DNA of 64,000 nucleotides. Source: Parachryseolinea silvisoli. GTDB lineage: Bacteria; Bacteroidota; Bacteroidia; Cytophagales; Cyclobacteriaceae. Made by a program: the position numbers and the translations under genes. Numbering within the stretch: the first letter of the stretch is position 1; every line of letters begins with the position of its first letter. The stretch spans positions 124,001-188,000 of the forward strand of contig NZ_JAIOAO010000005.1 in NCBI RefSeq assembly GCF_021190955.1, given 5' to 3'. This document shows positions 1-9,179 of this stretch, in pieces. A model generated the notes under the pieces. The model was not told the DNA's origin and ran no database searches. It saw only the letters and a program-made list of their open reading frames with translations.

Positions 1-344
1 AACCGCACGCCGTCGTCGCTGCACATCAGGCGCAGATGTGACAGTGTAGTGAGATAGTCCTTGCCCTGGTAGTGAATGACACGGGGGTCTGAAAAATCCA
101 GCGCCGGGTCAGCCTTGTCGAACGTGCGGATTTCGATACGCCCTTCTGCATTGTACACCGGGAAGCTCACTTTGCCCAATTCTTGTACAGGCATTTCCGC
201 CACCCGCAACAACAGCCATAATTTGCCTTCGTACGTAAATACGCCGGGATTAAGCAGGCATTCTATCTTCATTCCCGCCATGCTGGGTTTCAGGTCCTGG
301 GGGCGGAGCAACGGATTTTGTGAAAGTCTCTTCGCGATGTCCAT
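1..344 (-). CDS. GH130 beta-mannoside phosphorylase-type protein, N-terminal part
   Basis: Reading the minus strand from an ATG at 344 gives an uninterrupted frame to the window edge, beginning MDIAKRLSQNPLLRPQDLKP. The following stretch (SMAGMKIECLLNPGVF, then KLWLLLRVAE) has the conserved start of the GH130 family: NPxLxPxDxKPS, the NPGxF turn and the LLLRVAE strand of the first blade of a five-bladed propeller. GH130 enzymes phosphorolyse beta-mannosides (mannosylglucose or mannooligosaccharides) to mannose-1-phosphate, normally in the cytoplasm; no signal peptide is seen, which fits. An in-frame GTG at 353 is a possible alternative start. About 114 residues are visible; the rest lies to the left. 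It is divergent from the HTCS at 589 and may be its regulatory target. The exact substrate cannot be assigned from this fragment. Confidence 0.82.
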   Translation of the reverse strand, partial: MDIAKRLSQNPLLRPQDLKPSMAGMKIECLLNPGVFTYEGKLWLLLRVAEMPVQELGKVSFPVYNAEGRIEIRTFDKADPALDFSDPRVIHYQGKDYLTTLSHLRLMCSDDGVR

Positions 345-483
345 CTTCTGCACGTGTTATGGTTGGTCGCTCCCGATCCGCGGATGCAGGAAACGTTTGC
401 AAATGTTCCCAGAAATCGTGTGCAGGGCGTCCACTATCTTTTTTATTCCGTACGTCAGGTTGGAAAAAAAGCGTGTTCCGAGA

Positions 484-523
484 ACCGGGTGGACAAAAAA
501 GTACCGGGTGGACAACTTTGTCC
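484..523. promoter_or_regulatory. Direct repeat plus dyad in the GH130/HTCS divergent promoter region
   Basis: ACCGGGTGGACAA occurs twice (484-496 and 503-515), 19 bp apart start to start. The second copy runs into a perfect dyad, GGACAA-CT-TTGTCC (510-523). The cluster lies just upstream of a good -7 element for the HTCS gene, in the only intergenic space between the two divergent genes. Direct repeats of this kind suit an AraC-type HTCS output domain. The assignment as an operator is inference. Confidence 0.4.
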
Positions 524-545
524 GGTTTGTGATCGCGGGATTGCT

Positions 546-553
546 TAGGTTTG
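546..553 (+). promoter_or_regulatory. Bacteroidota -7 promoter element for the HTCS gene
   Basis: TAGGTTTG matches the Bacteroidota -7 consensus TAnnTTTG exactly and sits 35 bp before the HTCS ATG at 589, giving a leader of about 30 nt. TTTG occurs upstream at 526-529, but the 16-nt spacing to it is shorter than usual. Confidence 0.45.
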
Positions 554-588
554 TTTGCAAACGATTGATCGACGAGGGATCGCGGATT

Positions 589-3500
589 ATGATCAAGTAC
601 CTGGCTTTTGCATTTCTCTCGCTGGCCGCGGCGACCGGCTATGCCAACCCCTGGCCCTACCAGCACATCGATAAGCGCGATGGTCTTTCCAACAGCGCCA
701 TCACCTCTATTTATATGGACCGGAACGATTACGTCTGGTTCGGCACCTGGGATGGCCTAAACCGCTACGACGGCACCACCATTAAGATCTACAAGCCCGA
801 TTCCTTTAATAAGGGCACGATCAGTAACAATATTGTCCGGGATTTCCTGGAGGACAAGGACGGAAACCTGTGGGTGGTTACGCACAAGGGCATTAATAAG
901 TACAACGCTGATACCGATACCTTCGAATCCTATCAAACCAGCCTGAACGGGTTGCCCTTTCAGGAATACAGCCTGCGCGCGTGCTTGGGTCCCGATTCGG
1001 CAGTGTGGACGACTTTTATCGGCCAGGGCATCAGCCGGTATAACGCCGCGCAAAATACCTTTGTGCCGGTAGCCTTCCGTGATATCGACACCGCGTGGTT
1101 GAAAAATGTTGCGGGCATGGGCAGCCATCAGGGGCTACTGTATTTACTGGGTACCGATGGGAAACTCATCTGTACGCTTAACAACAAACCTGTCTTTACG
1201 AAAACGCTGGCGGCTTCCGGCGCGATTCGCTTGCACCGCTTCTTCCGTCTGCACAATACATTTTACCTCGGGTTGTCTACACGCGAAGGTGGCGTATTCC
1301 TGATCAATCTGTCTGACCTGGCGAGCGAACCGCGCGCGCTGCCACTTTCGGCTTTTCCTGTTTCGTCCATTTCCGAAAACAAAGACCATACGGCAGTGTG
1401 GATCGGCACAGAGGCAGGTGATGTTTACCGCGTCACGGCCTCTCCTACCGGTGACTTTACCACCGAGAATATGGCGGCCTACTTTTCGCAGTTTGCACAA
1501 GCCCAGCGCAAGATCCTGACGATTACAGAAACGCGCCAGGATCTTCTCTGGATCGGGACGGACGGCGACGGTCTGTTCAAGTTTCTGACGCGCAACAATC
1601 CCTTCCGGTCTATTGTAGCCGGCCCCGCCGGTAGTGGCAATCTTTCCAACAGTATTGTGCGCTCGGTATTTCACGATACCGACGGCACGTTGTATGTCGG
1701 CACACGCAGTGGTGGGCTCAACATCCTTCGTCCCGACCAAAAAGAAACGACCGTGTTGAACACGGCACGCGGGCTCAGCAACAACACGGTATTGTCGTTG
1801 CGCAAGGATCGCACTGGTAACCTATGGATTGGCACGGACGGCGAGGGCATCGACATGCTGGAAAAACGCACCGGCCGCATTCGCCATTTTCCGCGGGACT
1901 TCGAGAACAACACCGGGCTGACCTTTGGCAACGTCTACGCTATCTGCATCGACGCGTACGGTGCGCTTTGGCTCGGCACCAGTGGCCACGGCGTCATCCA
2001 ACTCGTCGTTACTGCCACCGCACGGGGCACCTACCGGCTGGAGTCGCACCGCCAGATCACCTATGGCAACGCCGCGAACGACGAGGCTACCATCAATAGC
2101 AATGTCGTGTATACCGTCGTGGAGGAAACGCCCAATATTCTGTGGTTTGGTACGCGGGGGGCCGGTGTATACCGGTATAATTCCCTGGCGGATAAAATCG
2201 AGGAGCATATTCATACCGGTTCGGGTACCCCCAATCGCCTGAGCAACGACGACGTGCTGAGCCTCTTCCTGGGCAGCAAAGAAGAGCTGTGGATTGGCAC
2301 CAGCGGTGGCCTGAACCGCATTTCGTTACACCGCCGCCCGTATCACAACCTGCACTACACACAGCACGACGGCTTGCCGAGCAATACCATCCACGGCATC
2401 CAGGAAGATTATAGTGGTGCGATCTGGCTGTCGACCAATAATGGCCTGGTGTTATTCGACCCTGTGCGGGGCTCGTTCAAAAGCTTCGATGCCAACGACG
2501 GACTGCAAAACCATGAGTATACGGACGGCGCTTCCTTCCACGCTCCGGGCGCGGATGCGCTTTACTTCGGAGGCATCAACGGACTGGACATCATCCAACC
2601 CGCGCGCCTGGATACGATCCGGTATTTCCCCCGCCTGACGTTGGCCGAGTTCCTGCTCCGCAACGTACCGGTTATGCCCGGTGACAGCAATGCCGTGCTG
2701 CGCAAACACATTGACCACACTGCCGCCATCGACCTCGATTACGACCAAAACTTTCTGAGCTTTCATTTCACCACGTTGGACTACTGGAACAAACAACGCA
2801 CCCAGTATAAATACCGGCTGGAAAACTTCGACAAGGACTGGAACCTCATTCACCAACAGTCTGTCATCAACCTGACCAACATTCCGCCCGGACAGTATAC
2901 CCTCGTGATCAATTACACCAACGAGAACGGTGTGTGGAGTCCAGCGCCCAGGAGCATCGCCATTACCATTGCGCCACCGTTCTGGAAAACCAACTGGGCA
3001 TATGCAGTATATTTCCTGCTGCTCGTCGGCGTACAGGCGGGCATTGTATTGTATATCCGCCGGCGTGCCCGGGAGAAACGCGCCGCCGCCATGCACCATT
3101 TCCGCCTGCAGCAGGAGAAGGAGCTTAACGACTACAAGCTTCGGTTCTTTACGAACATTGCGCACGAGTTCCGCACGCCGCTTACGCTGATATTCGGGCC
3201 GGTGATTACGCTGATTAAAAAGGCATCGTCCGTCCAGGAGAAGAACCAGCTGAATACGATCTACAACAACTCCCTGCGGTTACAAAAGCTCATCGACGAG
3301 CTGATTCAATTCCGGAAGATCGAAAGCGGTAAGGAAAAAGTTAATGTCGCCCCGGTAGAGCTGGTGGCGTTCACGCAGGAGATCGTGGCTTCATTTGACC
3401 AGCACGCGCTAGACCACGATGTGAACCTGGAATTTATACCGGCAGCCGAAGCGATTCATGGTTGGATCGATGCGCGCAAGCTGGAGAAGATCCTGATCAA

Positions 3501-4716
3501 CCTGGTCTCAAACGCTATTAAATACAACGTTAAGGGTGGCGCGGTGACGGTTCGCCTACGCGAACATGACGGGCAGGCTCAGTTTGTTGTGGAGGATTCC
3601 GGCATCGGCATTGCACGGGATACACAAGAGAAAATATTTGATGCGTTTTATCAGAATCCGGACGCCGTGAACGTCGATCCGGGCATCTCCAAGAGTACAG
3701 GCATTGGCCTGTCGCTCACCCGCAGCCTGGTGCAGATTCACCAGGGACAGCTCTTGCTTCGCTCTCAACCCGGCAAGGGCTCTGTGTTTACGATCACGCT
3801 GCCCATTGCACGGGAGGCCTACCAGGTGCCCGACGACAACAACATTTTCCTGCCGGTAACGAACCTGGCCGAGACGGTGTCGCAGGAGTTTGGCTATCGC
3901 CCCGTAGAAGCAACACGGGAGCCACAGGAGCCTGACACCGAAGCTCGCCCCTACTCTATCCTGGTCGTGGACGACAACCCGCAGATCGTGATCCTGCTGC
4001 AAAACATTCTCGCAGATAAATATCATGTGCTGACGGCGACGCAAGGCCGCGAGGCATTGCATTTACTGGAGGAAGAGAAAGTGGACCTCGTCATAAGCGA
4101 TGTGCTGATGTCGGAGATGGATGGACTGGCACTTTGCCGCAACATCAAGGATAATATTCAAACGTCGCACATTCCGGTTATACTCTTAACAGCGAAGGGT
4201 GAGATCGAGGACCGCATTGAAGGGTTGCAGGTAGGTGCCGACTCATATATACCGAAACCGTTCCATCCGGAGCATTTGTTTATTCGGATTGAGAAATTGA
4301 TCAAGACACGCGAGCAGGCGCGGAAGCGGTTTGCGAATTTAGCAGAAGTAGAATTAGGGCAGTTGTCAACGGGGATCAGTGAGAAGGATGATGAGTTCTT
4401 TGGAAAGATTACCGCATGTATTCAGCGGCATTTGAATGATCCGGAGCTTACGGCAGATGTTATGTCGGAAGAGATTGGGATGAGTAAGGCTTCGCTTTAT
4501 AAGAAAGTAAAAGCACTGACGAGTCAGACGCCGCATGGGCTGATTAAACAGTATCGGTTGCGAAGGGCGGCAGATCTATTGAAAGACGGAACGATGAGTG
4601 TTTCAGAGGTTATTTATGAGACGGGGTTTAATAGCCGGTCTTATTTCTATAAGTCGTTTAACGAGATGTTTCATTGTCATCCGAAGGATTTTGGGAGGAC
4701 GCGCGAATCAGGGTGA
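589..4716 (+). CDS. Hybrid two-component system sensor histidine kinase/response regulator (HTCS)
   Basis: This 1375-residue one-protein two-component system has a signal peptide (MIKYLAFAFLSLAAATGYA) and a periplasmic sensor of reg_prop propeller repeats (about residues 30-720, recurring W(F/I)GT..GL). A Y_Y_Y domain (about 730-795), one membrane helix (about 802-824), HisKA with phospho-accepting His859 (NIAHEFRTPL), HATPase_c (N-box NLVSNAIKYN, G-boxes DSGIGI and GIGLSL), a receiver with Asp1171 and a C-terminal AraC-type HTH (about 1288-1375) follow. Such HTCS proteins sense oligosaccharides in the periplasm and activate utilisation genes. The ATG at 589 is chosen because it begins the signal peptide and follows GAGG; the frame stays open upstream to 76 but that part is not protein-like. 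Likely targets are the divergent GH130 gene or the SusC/D operon at 4874-16186. The stop codon lies inside a repeat element. Confidence 0.95.
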   Translation: MIKYLAFAFLSLAAATGYANPWPYQHIDKRDGLSNSAITSIYMDRNDYVWFGTWDGLNRYDGTTIKIYKPDSFNKGTISNNIVRDFLEDKDGNLWVVTHKGINKYNADTDTFESYQTSLNGLPFQEYSLRACLGPDSAVWTTFIGQGISRYNAAQNTFVPVAFRDIDTAWLKNVAGMGSHQGLLYLLGTDGKLICTLNNKPVFTKTLAASGAIRLHRFFRLHNTFYLGLSTREGGVFLINLSDLASEPRALPLSAFPVSSISENKDHTAVWIGTEAGDVYRVTASPTGDFTTENMAAYFSQFAQAQRKILTITETRQDLLWIGTDGDGLFKFLTRNNPFRSIVAGPAGSGNLSNSIVRSVFHDTDGTLYVGTRSGGLNILRPDQKETTVLNTARGLSNNTVLSLRKDRTGNLWIGTDGEGIDMLEKRTGRIRHFPRDFENNTGLTFGNVYAICIDAYGALWLGTSGHGVIQLVVTATARGTYRLESHRQITYGNAANDEATINSNVVYTVVEETPNILWFGTRGAGVYRYNSLADKIEEHIHTGSGTPNRLSNDDVLSLFLGSKEELWIGTSGGLNRISLHRRPYHNLHYTQHDGLPSNTIHGIQEDYSGAIWLSTNNGLVLFDPVRGSFKSFDANDGLQNHEYTDGASFHAPGADALYFGGINGLDIIQPARLDTIRYFPRLTLAEFLLRNVPVMPGDSNAVLRKHIDHTAAIDLDYDQNFLSFHFTTLDYWNKQRTQYKYRLENFDKDWNLIHQQSVINLTNIPPGQYTLVINYTNENGVWSPAPRSIAITIAPPFWKTNWAYAVYFLLLVGVQAGIVLYIRRRAREKRAAAMHHFRLQQEKELNDYKLRFFTNIAHEFRTPLTLIFGPVITLIKKASSVQEKNQLNTIYNNSLRLQKLIDELIQFRKIESGKEKVNVAPVELVAFTQEIVASFDQHALDHDVNLEFIPAAEAIHGWIDARKLEKILINLVSNAIKYNVKGGAVTVRLREHDGQAQFVVEDSGIGIARDTQEKIFDAFYQNPDAVNVDPGISKSTGIGLSLTRSLVQIHQGQLLLRSQPGKGSVFTITLPIAREAYQVPDDNNIFLPVTNLAETVSQEFGYRPVEATREPQEPDTEARPYSILVVDDNPQIVILLQNILADKYHVLTATQGREALHLLEEEKVDLVISDVLMSEMDGLALCRNIKDNIQTSHIPVILLTAKGEIEDRIEGLQVGADSYIPKPFHPEHLFIRIEKLIKTREQARKRFANLAEVELGQLSTGISEKDDEFFGKITACIQRHLNDPELTADVMSEEIGMSKASLYKKVKALTSQTPHGLIKQYRLRRAADLLKDGTMSVSEVIYETGFNSRSYFYKSFNEMFHCHPKDFGRTRESG

Positions 4717-4751
4717 ATGTGAACCCGATAGCCATCGGGTGTGAGAGCGAA
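4711..4751 (+). repeat. Gene-end palindromic repeat, copy 1
   Basis: The sequence after the HTCS has the form GTGAATGTGAA - CCCGAT-AGCC-ATCGGG - TGTGAGAGCGAA. The inner 6-bp dyad is at 4724-4739, and the TGA stop of the HTCS (4714-4716) is inside the element. The same motif recurs at 16515, 19938 and, without the inner dyad, at 4756, 42592, 43231 and 27578, always just after a gene. Confidence 0.7.
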
Positions 4752-4755
4752 GATA

Positions 4756-4797
4756 AAAACAGTGTGAGTGTGTTCGCTTTCGCTCTCACACTGTTTT
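4756..4797. terminator. Bidirectional terminator hairpin (repeat-derived)
   Basis: AAAACAGTGTGAG (4756-4768) pairs perfectly over 13 bp with CTCACACTGTTTT (4785-4797). A-run and T-run flanks make it an intrinsic terminator in both directions. It lies between the convergent HTCS and the minus-strand DUF4302 gene and is a second, facing copy of the gene-end repeat. Confidence 0.75.
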
Positions 4798-4873
4798 AAG
4801 ACCTGCTCCTGTGCGGGTCAATGCACGAGGAGCAGGAATGCACTTAATCCTCAACCTAACGTGTTCGAGGTTC

Positions 4874-6217
4874 TTAGTTTGTCAGAATGCCGGAGAAGGA
4901 GAACTCGGGGTGCTCCTGGCTGAAGAAGCCGCCAGTGAGGGCCTCCGTGCCGCCGACAAATTCTGCTTTAAAACTATCACCATTGATATATACAAAGATG
5001 TTGCTCATGGTCGCTGCAAGCGCCTTTGCGTTGTCGTCGACGGCCGTGCCGGGGCCAAACGTGTAAACGCCTTCGCCCGACAAAGTATAATGGTAGTTAT
5101 ACTGGGCCGTAAACAAGGTGTTGCTTTGGACGACGCGCACGACCAGGTACATGGTATTGGTATTTATATCGAACGCTACGAACATATCGTAGAGCTCGAT
5201 GGGAACCTCCCAGGTTTGCAGCTCGGCCGCAGCCGCCTGATACAATTCCGTAAAGAGTGGCGACTGCCCCTTTATCGGTTTGTTGACGGATCCATAGGGC
5301 ACCAGCACAGCGAAAAAGTCAGCACCCAGTACGTCCTGGATCGGAATGGCGGGACGGAAGAAATAGAGGTCAGGGTTTTGAATGATGGGGACGGACGTGC
5401 CTCCAATCGTTACGTAGTATCGTTTGCCGGAGGCATCCCATAACAGCTCCTGAATCGTTTGACCATAGGCATGGATCGGCGTGTTTAATAATATGCCCTG
5501 CATGGATACGGAGTACGATAGCGGTGTTACTTCTACCTTCGTGCCGTCGTCGGAGATATATTGCGCGGTGAGCTTTTTCTCGTCGGCGTTCAGGGCAAAA
5601 GTGATGGTGCGTCCACCGGAGAGTGTCAGTTGCAAGCCGTCGCCGCTGAGGCCGTACGCCAGGATGTCTTTGATCCGGCCTCCGAGTACCAGGTCCTGCT
5701 CTTCGGCGGTGGCTTGTACCAGGGTCATGTGCGAGCCGCGTTGAAGGCCTTCCAGCAGGATGCTGTCGGCGGTGGCGCGGGCAAAGGCAAACTCGAAGTC
5801 TGACAGACGTCCTTCGCCGTCGAACCCGCCGTTTACTTCACCTTTCGGGTCCGCAGGCAGGTGAATGTAGGAATATGTCGGAAAGCTCAGGGTGGCCGTT
5901 TGCAGGGCCTTCAGCTCCCACGTGGCGGACTGTATGGTGCCGGCCGTGTTGGCGTTGAAGTCGGACAGCATGTTTACCCGGCCATCGGCGGCGAAGTCGA
6001 GGTAATAGAAGTATTCAATGCCCGAGCCCGTGATCAGCGACGCCTTCCAGCCATAGGGTGCATCCTGCAGCTGGGTGTTGTATTCGTCGAGTACTTTCTG
6101 CAAGCGTGTTTCGGCGGTCTCGCTAAAGACACGGTCGTAGTCCTTCTCGCAGGAGAAGAGCGTTACTGCCGATACCAGCAACACCAGCGTATATTTTTTT
6201 AATGTTTTCATGTTCAT
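4874..6217 (-). CDS. DUF4302 lipoprotein
   Basis: This 447-residue protein has a lipoprotein signal (lipobox LFSC at about residue 23) and then the DUF4302 pattern (AETRLQKVLDEYNTQL, then YGWKAS, YFYYLDFAADGRV). It is predicted to be exported and anchored to the outer membrane. DUF4302 proteins are regularly encoded beside SusC/SusD pairs and an HExxH lipoprotein in Bacteroidota; their biochemical role is unknown. It is the last gene of the operon, 16 bp after the metallohydrolase gene, and is followed by the 4756-4797 terminator. MNMK offers two ATGs, at 6217 and 6211. Family assignment is by recognised sequence pattern; a role as an accessory surface substrate-binding protein is inference. 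Confidence 0.82.
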   Translation of the reverse strand: MNMKTLKKYTLVLLVSAVTLFSCEKDYDRVFSETAETRLQKVLDEYNTQLQDAPYGWKASLITGSGIEYFYYLDFAADGRVNMLSDFNANTAGTIQSATWELKALQTATLSFPTYSYIHLPADPKGEVNGGFDGEGRLSDFEFAFARATADSILLEGLQRGSHMTLVQATAEEQDLVLGGRIKDILAYGLSGDGLQLTLSGGRTITFALNADEKKLTAQYISDDGTKVEVTPLSYSVSMQGILLNTPIHAYGQTIQELLWDASGKRYYVTIGGTSVPIIQNPDLYFFRPAIPIQDVLGADFFAVLVPYGSVNKPIKGQSPLFTELYQAAAAELQTWEVPIELYDMFVAFDINTNTMYLVVRVVQSNTLFTAQYNYHYTLSGEGVYTFGPGTAVDDNAKALAATMSNIFVYINGDSFKAEFVGGTEALTGGFFSQEHPEFSFSGILTN

Positions 6218-6233
6218 ACGTTTCGGCTACAGG

Positions 6234-7604
6234 TTAAGGTTTTAATACACCGAGGCAATAGCTGTTCGGCGCGTAGACCGGATACAACGCTGCGTAGCGA
6301 TAACCGGAGCAGGTCGTCGCCCAATCGAAGAAGAAAGGGCCGATAAAGTAACCCGGTATATAGACGGCGCCATATTTCTCCACCAGCTCACGGGCGGCAT
6401 CGTCCATGGCGGGCATGCCCAGTCCATATTCGCCGACGGCATCGTCCACAGGATCCTCGTGCAGCTCGTATACAAAGTTGGCGGTCTTGTATTCGCGTAC
6501 TTCCGAGTCGGTGGTGTAGTAATACAACGTCAACATAATTTGATTGGCTTCCAGGAAGGTCAGGCGGAAGTTGTAGTCCAGCGCCAGGTCGTAGCGATGT
6601 AAAATGTCGTTATCAGCCGCATAACGGTTGGTGATCTCGGCCGACTCGATCATAGTCATCAGGTCCACGGTAAATGTTCCATACTGCTTGCCATAACCCC
6701 ATACGTCCAATAAGGCGGGCGGCTGTTCGCCTCCAGGGTTACCGTTTTCGGGTGCAATGGCGGTGATGGCGGCCTGCACTTTTGTTTGCAGCTCGTAGAA
6801 GTCGATCTTAAACGCTTTCTGGAAGTACTCTACCACCAGCTTCTCCTTGCGGCGAAGCGCTTCGTATGATGCAGCGGTGGTTTCGCAGCTGAGGATGTTC
6901 TCGTAGGCGTCGCGGCCCTCGATGAGCATCATAGAGGTCATCTCGGCGAAGTCCTCGTCGGGCGAAGCCATGGCGTAACTGGTAATAAACCCTGCTGCAC
7001 GGGCGTCTGCCAGTGGCACAGTGTTCCAGGCCGCCGTGTAGGCACCGGGTGTTACTACCTTAAACTCAGGCTGGAAGGAGACGTTCTGGTTCAGGATGTG
7101 TGTAAACTCGTGCTCGATGGTGTGCATCATCTGCTTTACTTCGAAGGCGTCGGTCTTCACAAAGTCGTTGATGACGTAGAGCACTACTTTGCGGCCACCT
7201 TCGGCCGTACCCAGTGTAATGGTACCGTCGAAGTTATACCGGGCGCTGCCCACCAATACAAATTGCTTGGGGCAAAGTTTCTTGATGAAGTTGGCCCCGG
7301 CAATATCCACGAAGGGTTCGATCCACACCTGGTCGACTACGTCCATTACCTCCTGCACTTTGTTTTCGCGCGGGGGCACCAGCGTTTTATAGATGTCGGA
7401 TTCGGAGGCATCCCATTTGTATTTTACTTCAATGTTGTACGGCCCCGTGAAGGTGTCGAACAGCCAGTTGTCGAGGGCGGTCTTATCGGACGGGTCGCCG
7501 TCCACCAGCTCAGGCTCGCGGAGCTCGTCGTTGTAGGGATCGTTACAGGACACTGCTGTGAGCAGGGCCACGATCATCGGAAGCATAAATTTTGTATAGC
7601 GCAT
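6234..7604 (-). CDS. Substrate import-associated zinc metallohydrolase lipoprotein
   Basis: The protein has 456 residues from the preferred ATG at 7604; an in-frame ATG at 7622 adds MTDFMY. A lipoprotein signal ends at Cys20 (TAVSC). The zinc site is HEFTH (His165, Glu166, His169) with an acidic DEDFAEM stretch near residue 216-222 as likely third ligand. It matches the family of SusC/D-linked HExxH lipoproteins called substrate import-associated zinc metallohydrolases, thought to trim a substrate at the cell surface before TonB-dependent import. It lies between susD-like and DUF4302 genes with short gaps, so it is probably co-transcribed with them. Whether it is a peptidase with proteins as substrate is inference from the HExxH motif; no glycosidase accompanies it. 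Confidence 0.87.
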   Translation of the reverse strand: MRYTKFMLPMIVALLTAVSCNDPYNDELREPELVDGDPSDKTALDNWLFDTFTGPYNIEVKYKWDASESDIYKTLVPPRENKVQEVMDVVDQVWIEPFVDIAGANFIKKLCPKQFVLVGSARYNFDGTITLGTAEGGRKVVLYVINDFVKTDAFEVKQMMHTIEHEFTHILNQNVSFQPEFKVVTPGAYTAAWNTVPLADARAAGFITSYAMASPDEDFAEMTSMMLIEGRDAYENILSCETTAASYEALRRKEKLVVEYFQKAFKIDFYELQTKVQAAITAIAPENGNPGGEQPPALLDVWGYGKQYGTFTVDLMTMIESAEITNRYAADNDILHRYDLALDYNFRLTFLEANQIMLTLYYYTTDSEVREYKTANFVYELHEDPVDDAVGEYGLGMPAMDDAARELVEKYGAVYIPGYFIGPFFFDWATTCSGYRYAALYPVYAPNSYCLGVLKP

Positions 7605-7631
7605 ATACATAAAGTCTGTCATGAATAATGA

Positions 7632-9170
7632 TTAGCGGGCATTGGGGCTGAGGCCTCCGGTTGTTACCGCCTCGCGCGGCAACTGCAGCACACGGCGTGG
7701 GTCGTTGGCTTTCAGCTCCAGGACTTTCCCATCGTTGGTTCTATGTGTTACCGGCAGGTTGTGGCGCACGATGTCAAACCAGCGCATGCCTTCGTGCAGG
7801 AATTCTACCCGGCGGAATGCGAGGATTGCCATGATGACGGCCTCCTGATTGCTTTTGGCATAGCCATAGTAATAGTCGGCGATCCACTCCGGCAACATCT
7901 GGTAGCGCGGGCTGTAGTCCACAATGCGGGTGCTGGCCCATATGTCGAGCTCCTGAACAGCGGTGCCCAGGTTCTTTTGCATGGCATACGCCTCCGCCCG
8001 GTTGAACAGTACTTCTTCGGCCGTAAACAACGGCATGATGGTATACACATAACCGGTATTCGCATTGACACCGACCTGCACAAAATGCTCGCGGAATTTA
8101 TTGACAAAGTATACACCGAATGAGCGATAGAACACAGAGTACGAATACTCACCGCCGGCGGGGTTTTCATTGAAGATCTCCTGGTAGCGCGGCGCGCCCG
8201 TGGCATAGCGTAGTGTAGAGAACGAGCGTGTCCAGTCCGACAGCGTCTCGCACAGCAAGATGTTGGAGGTCTCGGTGGCTTTTGTATAATTGATCAACAG
8301 CTCGGTAGCCGAATAGCTTTTATAAACGGTATTCCACGGACGCAGGTAGTTGCGGATCTCCGCCGCCGGGATGGCCGCATCGGCGTGCTCAATCACCTTT
8401 GCATAGTTGCGTTTGAAGAGGTAAAAACGCGAAGCAAATGCGTGCGCTGCCATTTGTGTGAAATGGTACTTCACGACACCGGTCGCGCTCTCACCTTTGG
8501 TGTACGCTTTGTCGTCGATCAGCGGCAGACCTTCGGTCAGGTCTTGCTCAATCATGTCGTATACATACTGGACGGTCTTGCGCTCGTAGTTTTTAAACGA
8601 TTGCTTTTCCGGATCGGTGACATACGGAATACCGGGATCAGCCGCGGCGGTGTTCGGGTTATACGTTTTGGCAAACAGCGTCACGATCATAAAGTGCGAG
8701 TATGCACGGGCAACGAGCGCTTCGCCTCTTTGTGCCGCGTATAACTCGGGGGTACCGCTGTTGTTGATAAATTCCAATGCGTGGTTGGCAGCAGCAATAG
8801 CTTTGTAGCAGCCGTTCCAGTAGTCTTCCGGCGTGTCTTGATCCGTAGAGGTACCGTCGCGCCAGAAGTATGGATCGGCGTTGCGCGGATCTTGCGGTGC
8901 CGCCGGATTGTCTTCGACGTTGTCGGACATGGCTTCGCAGAACATGGCGTAGTTTGTTTCGGGATAGGCTGTTACCAGCAGCTCGGCCAGTTTCTCCTGC
9001 GAATCGAGCGTGGCCCGGTTGTCGGGCGACTCGGACAGAAAGTCACCACAGCCGCCCAGCGAGAACAGAGTGAGTGTGAGAGCGAGAGCGCTAGCAGGAT
9101 TCGCAACCCGCGATGTGGCCCACCTGGTGCGGATCATCTCTCCTATTGATCTATATTTCATGATGTTCAT
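7632..9170 (-). CDS. SusD/RagB-type outer-membrane lipoprotein
   Basis: This 512-residue SusD-family protein is the lid that captures substrate for the partner SusC channel. Typical features are the lipobox GGC followed by DFLSESPDN, the TPR-like helical core, and C-terminal RRVEFLHEGMRWFDIVRH and DPRRVLQLP motifs. It follows the SusC gene by 9 bp. The N-terminus is odd: a long charged segment (MNIMKYRSIGEMIRTRWATSR) precedes the hydrophobic core. The core ALALTLTLFS is encoded by DNA (9061-9090) almost identical to the gene-end repeat found elsewhere in the window. Alternative starts are Met4 and Met12. Confidence 0.95.
   Translation of the reverse strand: MNIMKYRSIGEMIRTRWATSRVANPASALALTLTLFSLGGCGDFLSESPDNRATLDSQEKLAELLVTAYPETNYAMFCEAMSDNVEDNPAAPQDPRNADPYFWRDGTSTDQDTPEDYWNGCYKAIAAANHALEFINNSGTPELYAAQRGEALVARAYSHFMIVTLFAKTYNPNTAAADPGIPYVTDPEKQSFKNYERKTVQYVYDMIEQDLTEGLPLIDDKAYTKGESATGVVKYHFTQMAAHAFASRFYLFKRNYAKVIEHADAAIPAAEIRNYLRPWNTVYKSYSATELLINYTKATETSNILLCETLSDWTRSFSTLRYATGAPRYQEIFNENPAGGEYSYSVFYRSFGVYFVNKFREHFVQVGVNANTGYVYTIMPLFTAEEVLFNRAEAYAMQKNLGTAVQELDIWASTRIVDYSPRYQMLPEWIADYYYGYAKSNQEAVIMAILAFRRVEFLHEGMRWFDIVRHNLPVTHRTNDGKVLELKANDPRRVLQLPREAVTTGGLSPNAR
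9061..9090 (-). repeat. Gene-end repeat motif inside a signal-peptide coding region
   Basis: On the minus strand the DNA reads CGCTCTCACACTCACTCTG followed by TTCTC, close to the TTCGCTCTCACACTCACGCT core at 42628-42647. Here it encodes the hydrophobic core of the SusD lipoprotein signal peptide in frame. It may be a repeat co-opted as coding sequence, or chance similarity, since Leu/Ala/Thr codons can give CTC/ACA runs. Confidence 0.4.
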
Positions 9171-9179
9171 GGCAAGGAT

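Noticed and set aside
250-666. 138-residue minus-strand frame at the left edge
   Set aside because: Wrong frame. The real minus-strand gene is the GH130 fragment ending at 344; this frame has no family resemblance and overlaps the HTCS start.
4811-5443. 210-residue plus-strand frame opposite DUF4302
   Set aside because: Antisense shadow lying over a conserved lipoprotein gene; no protein features.
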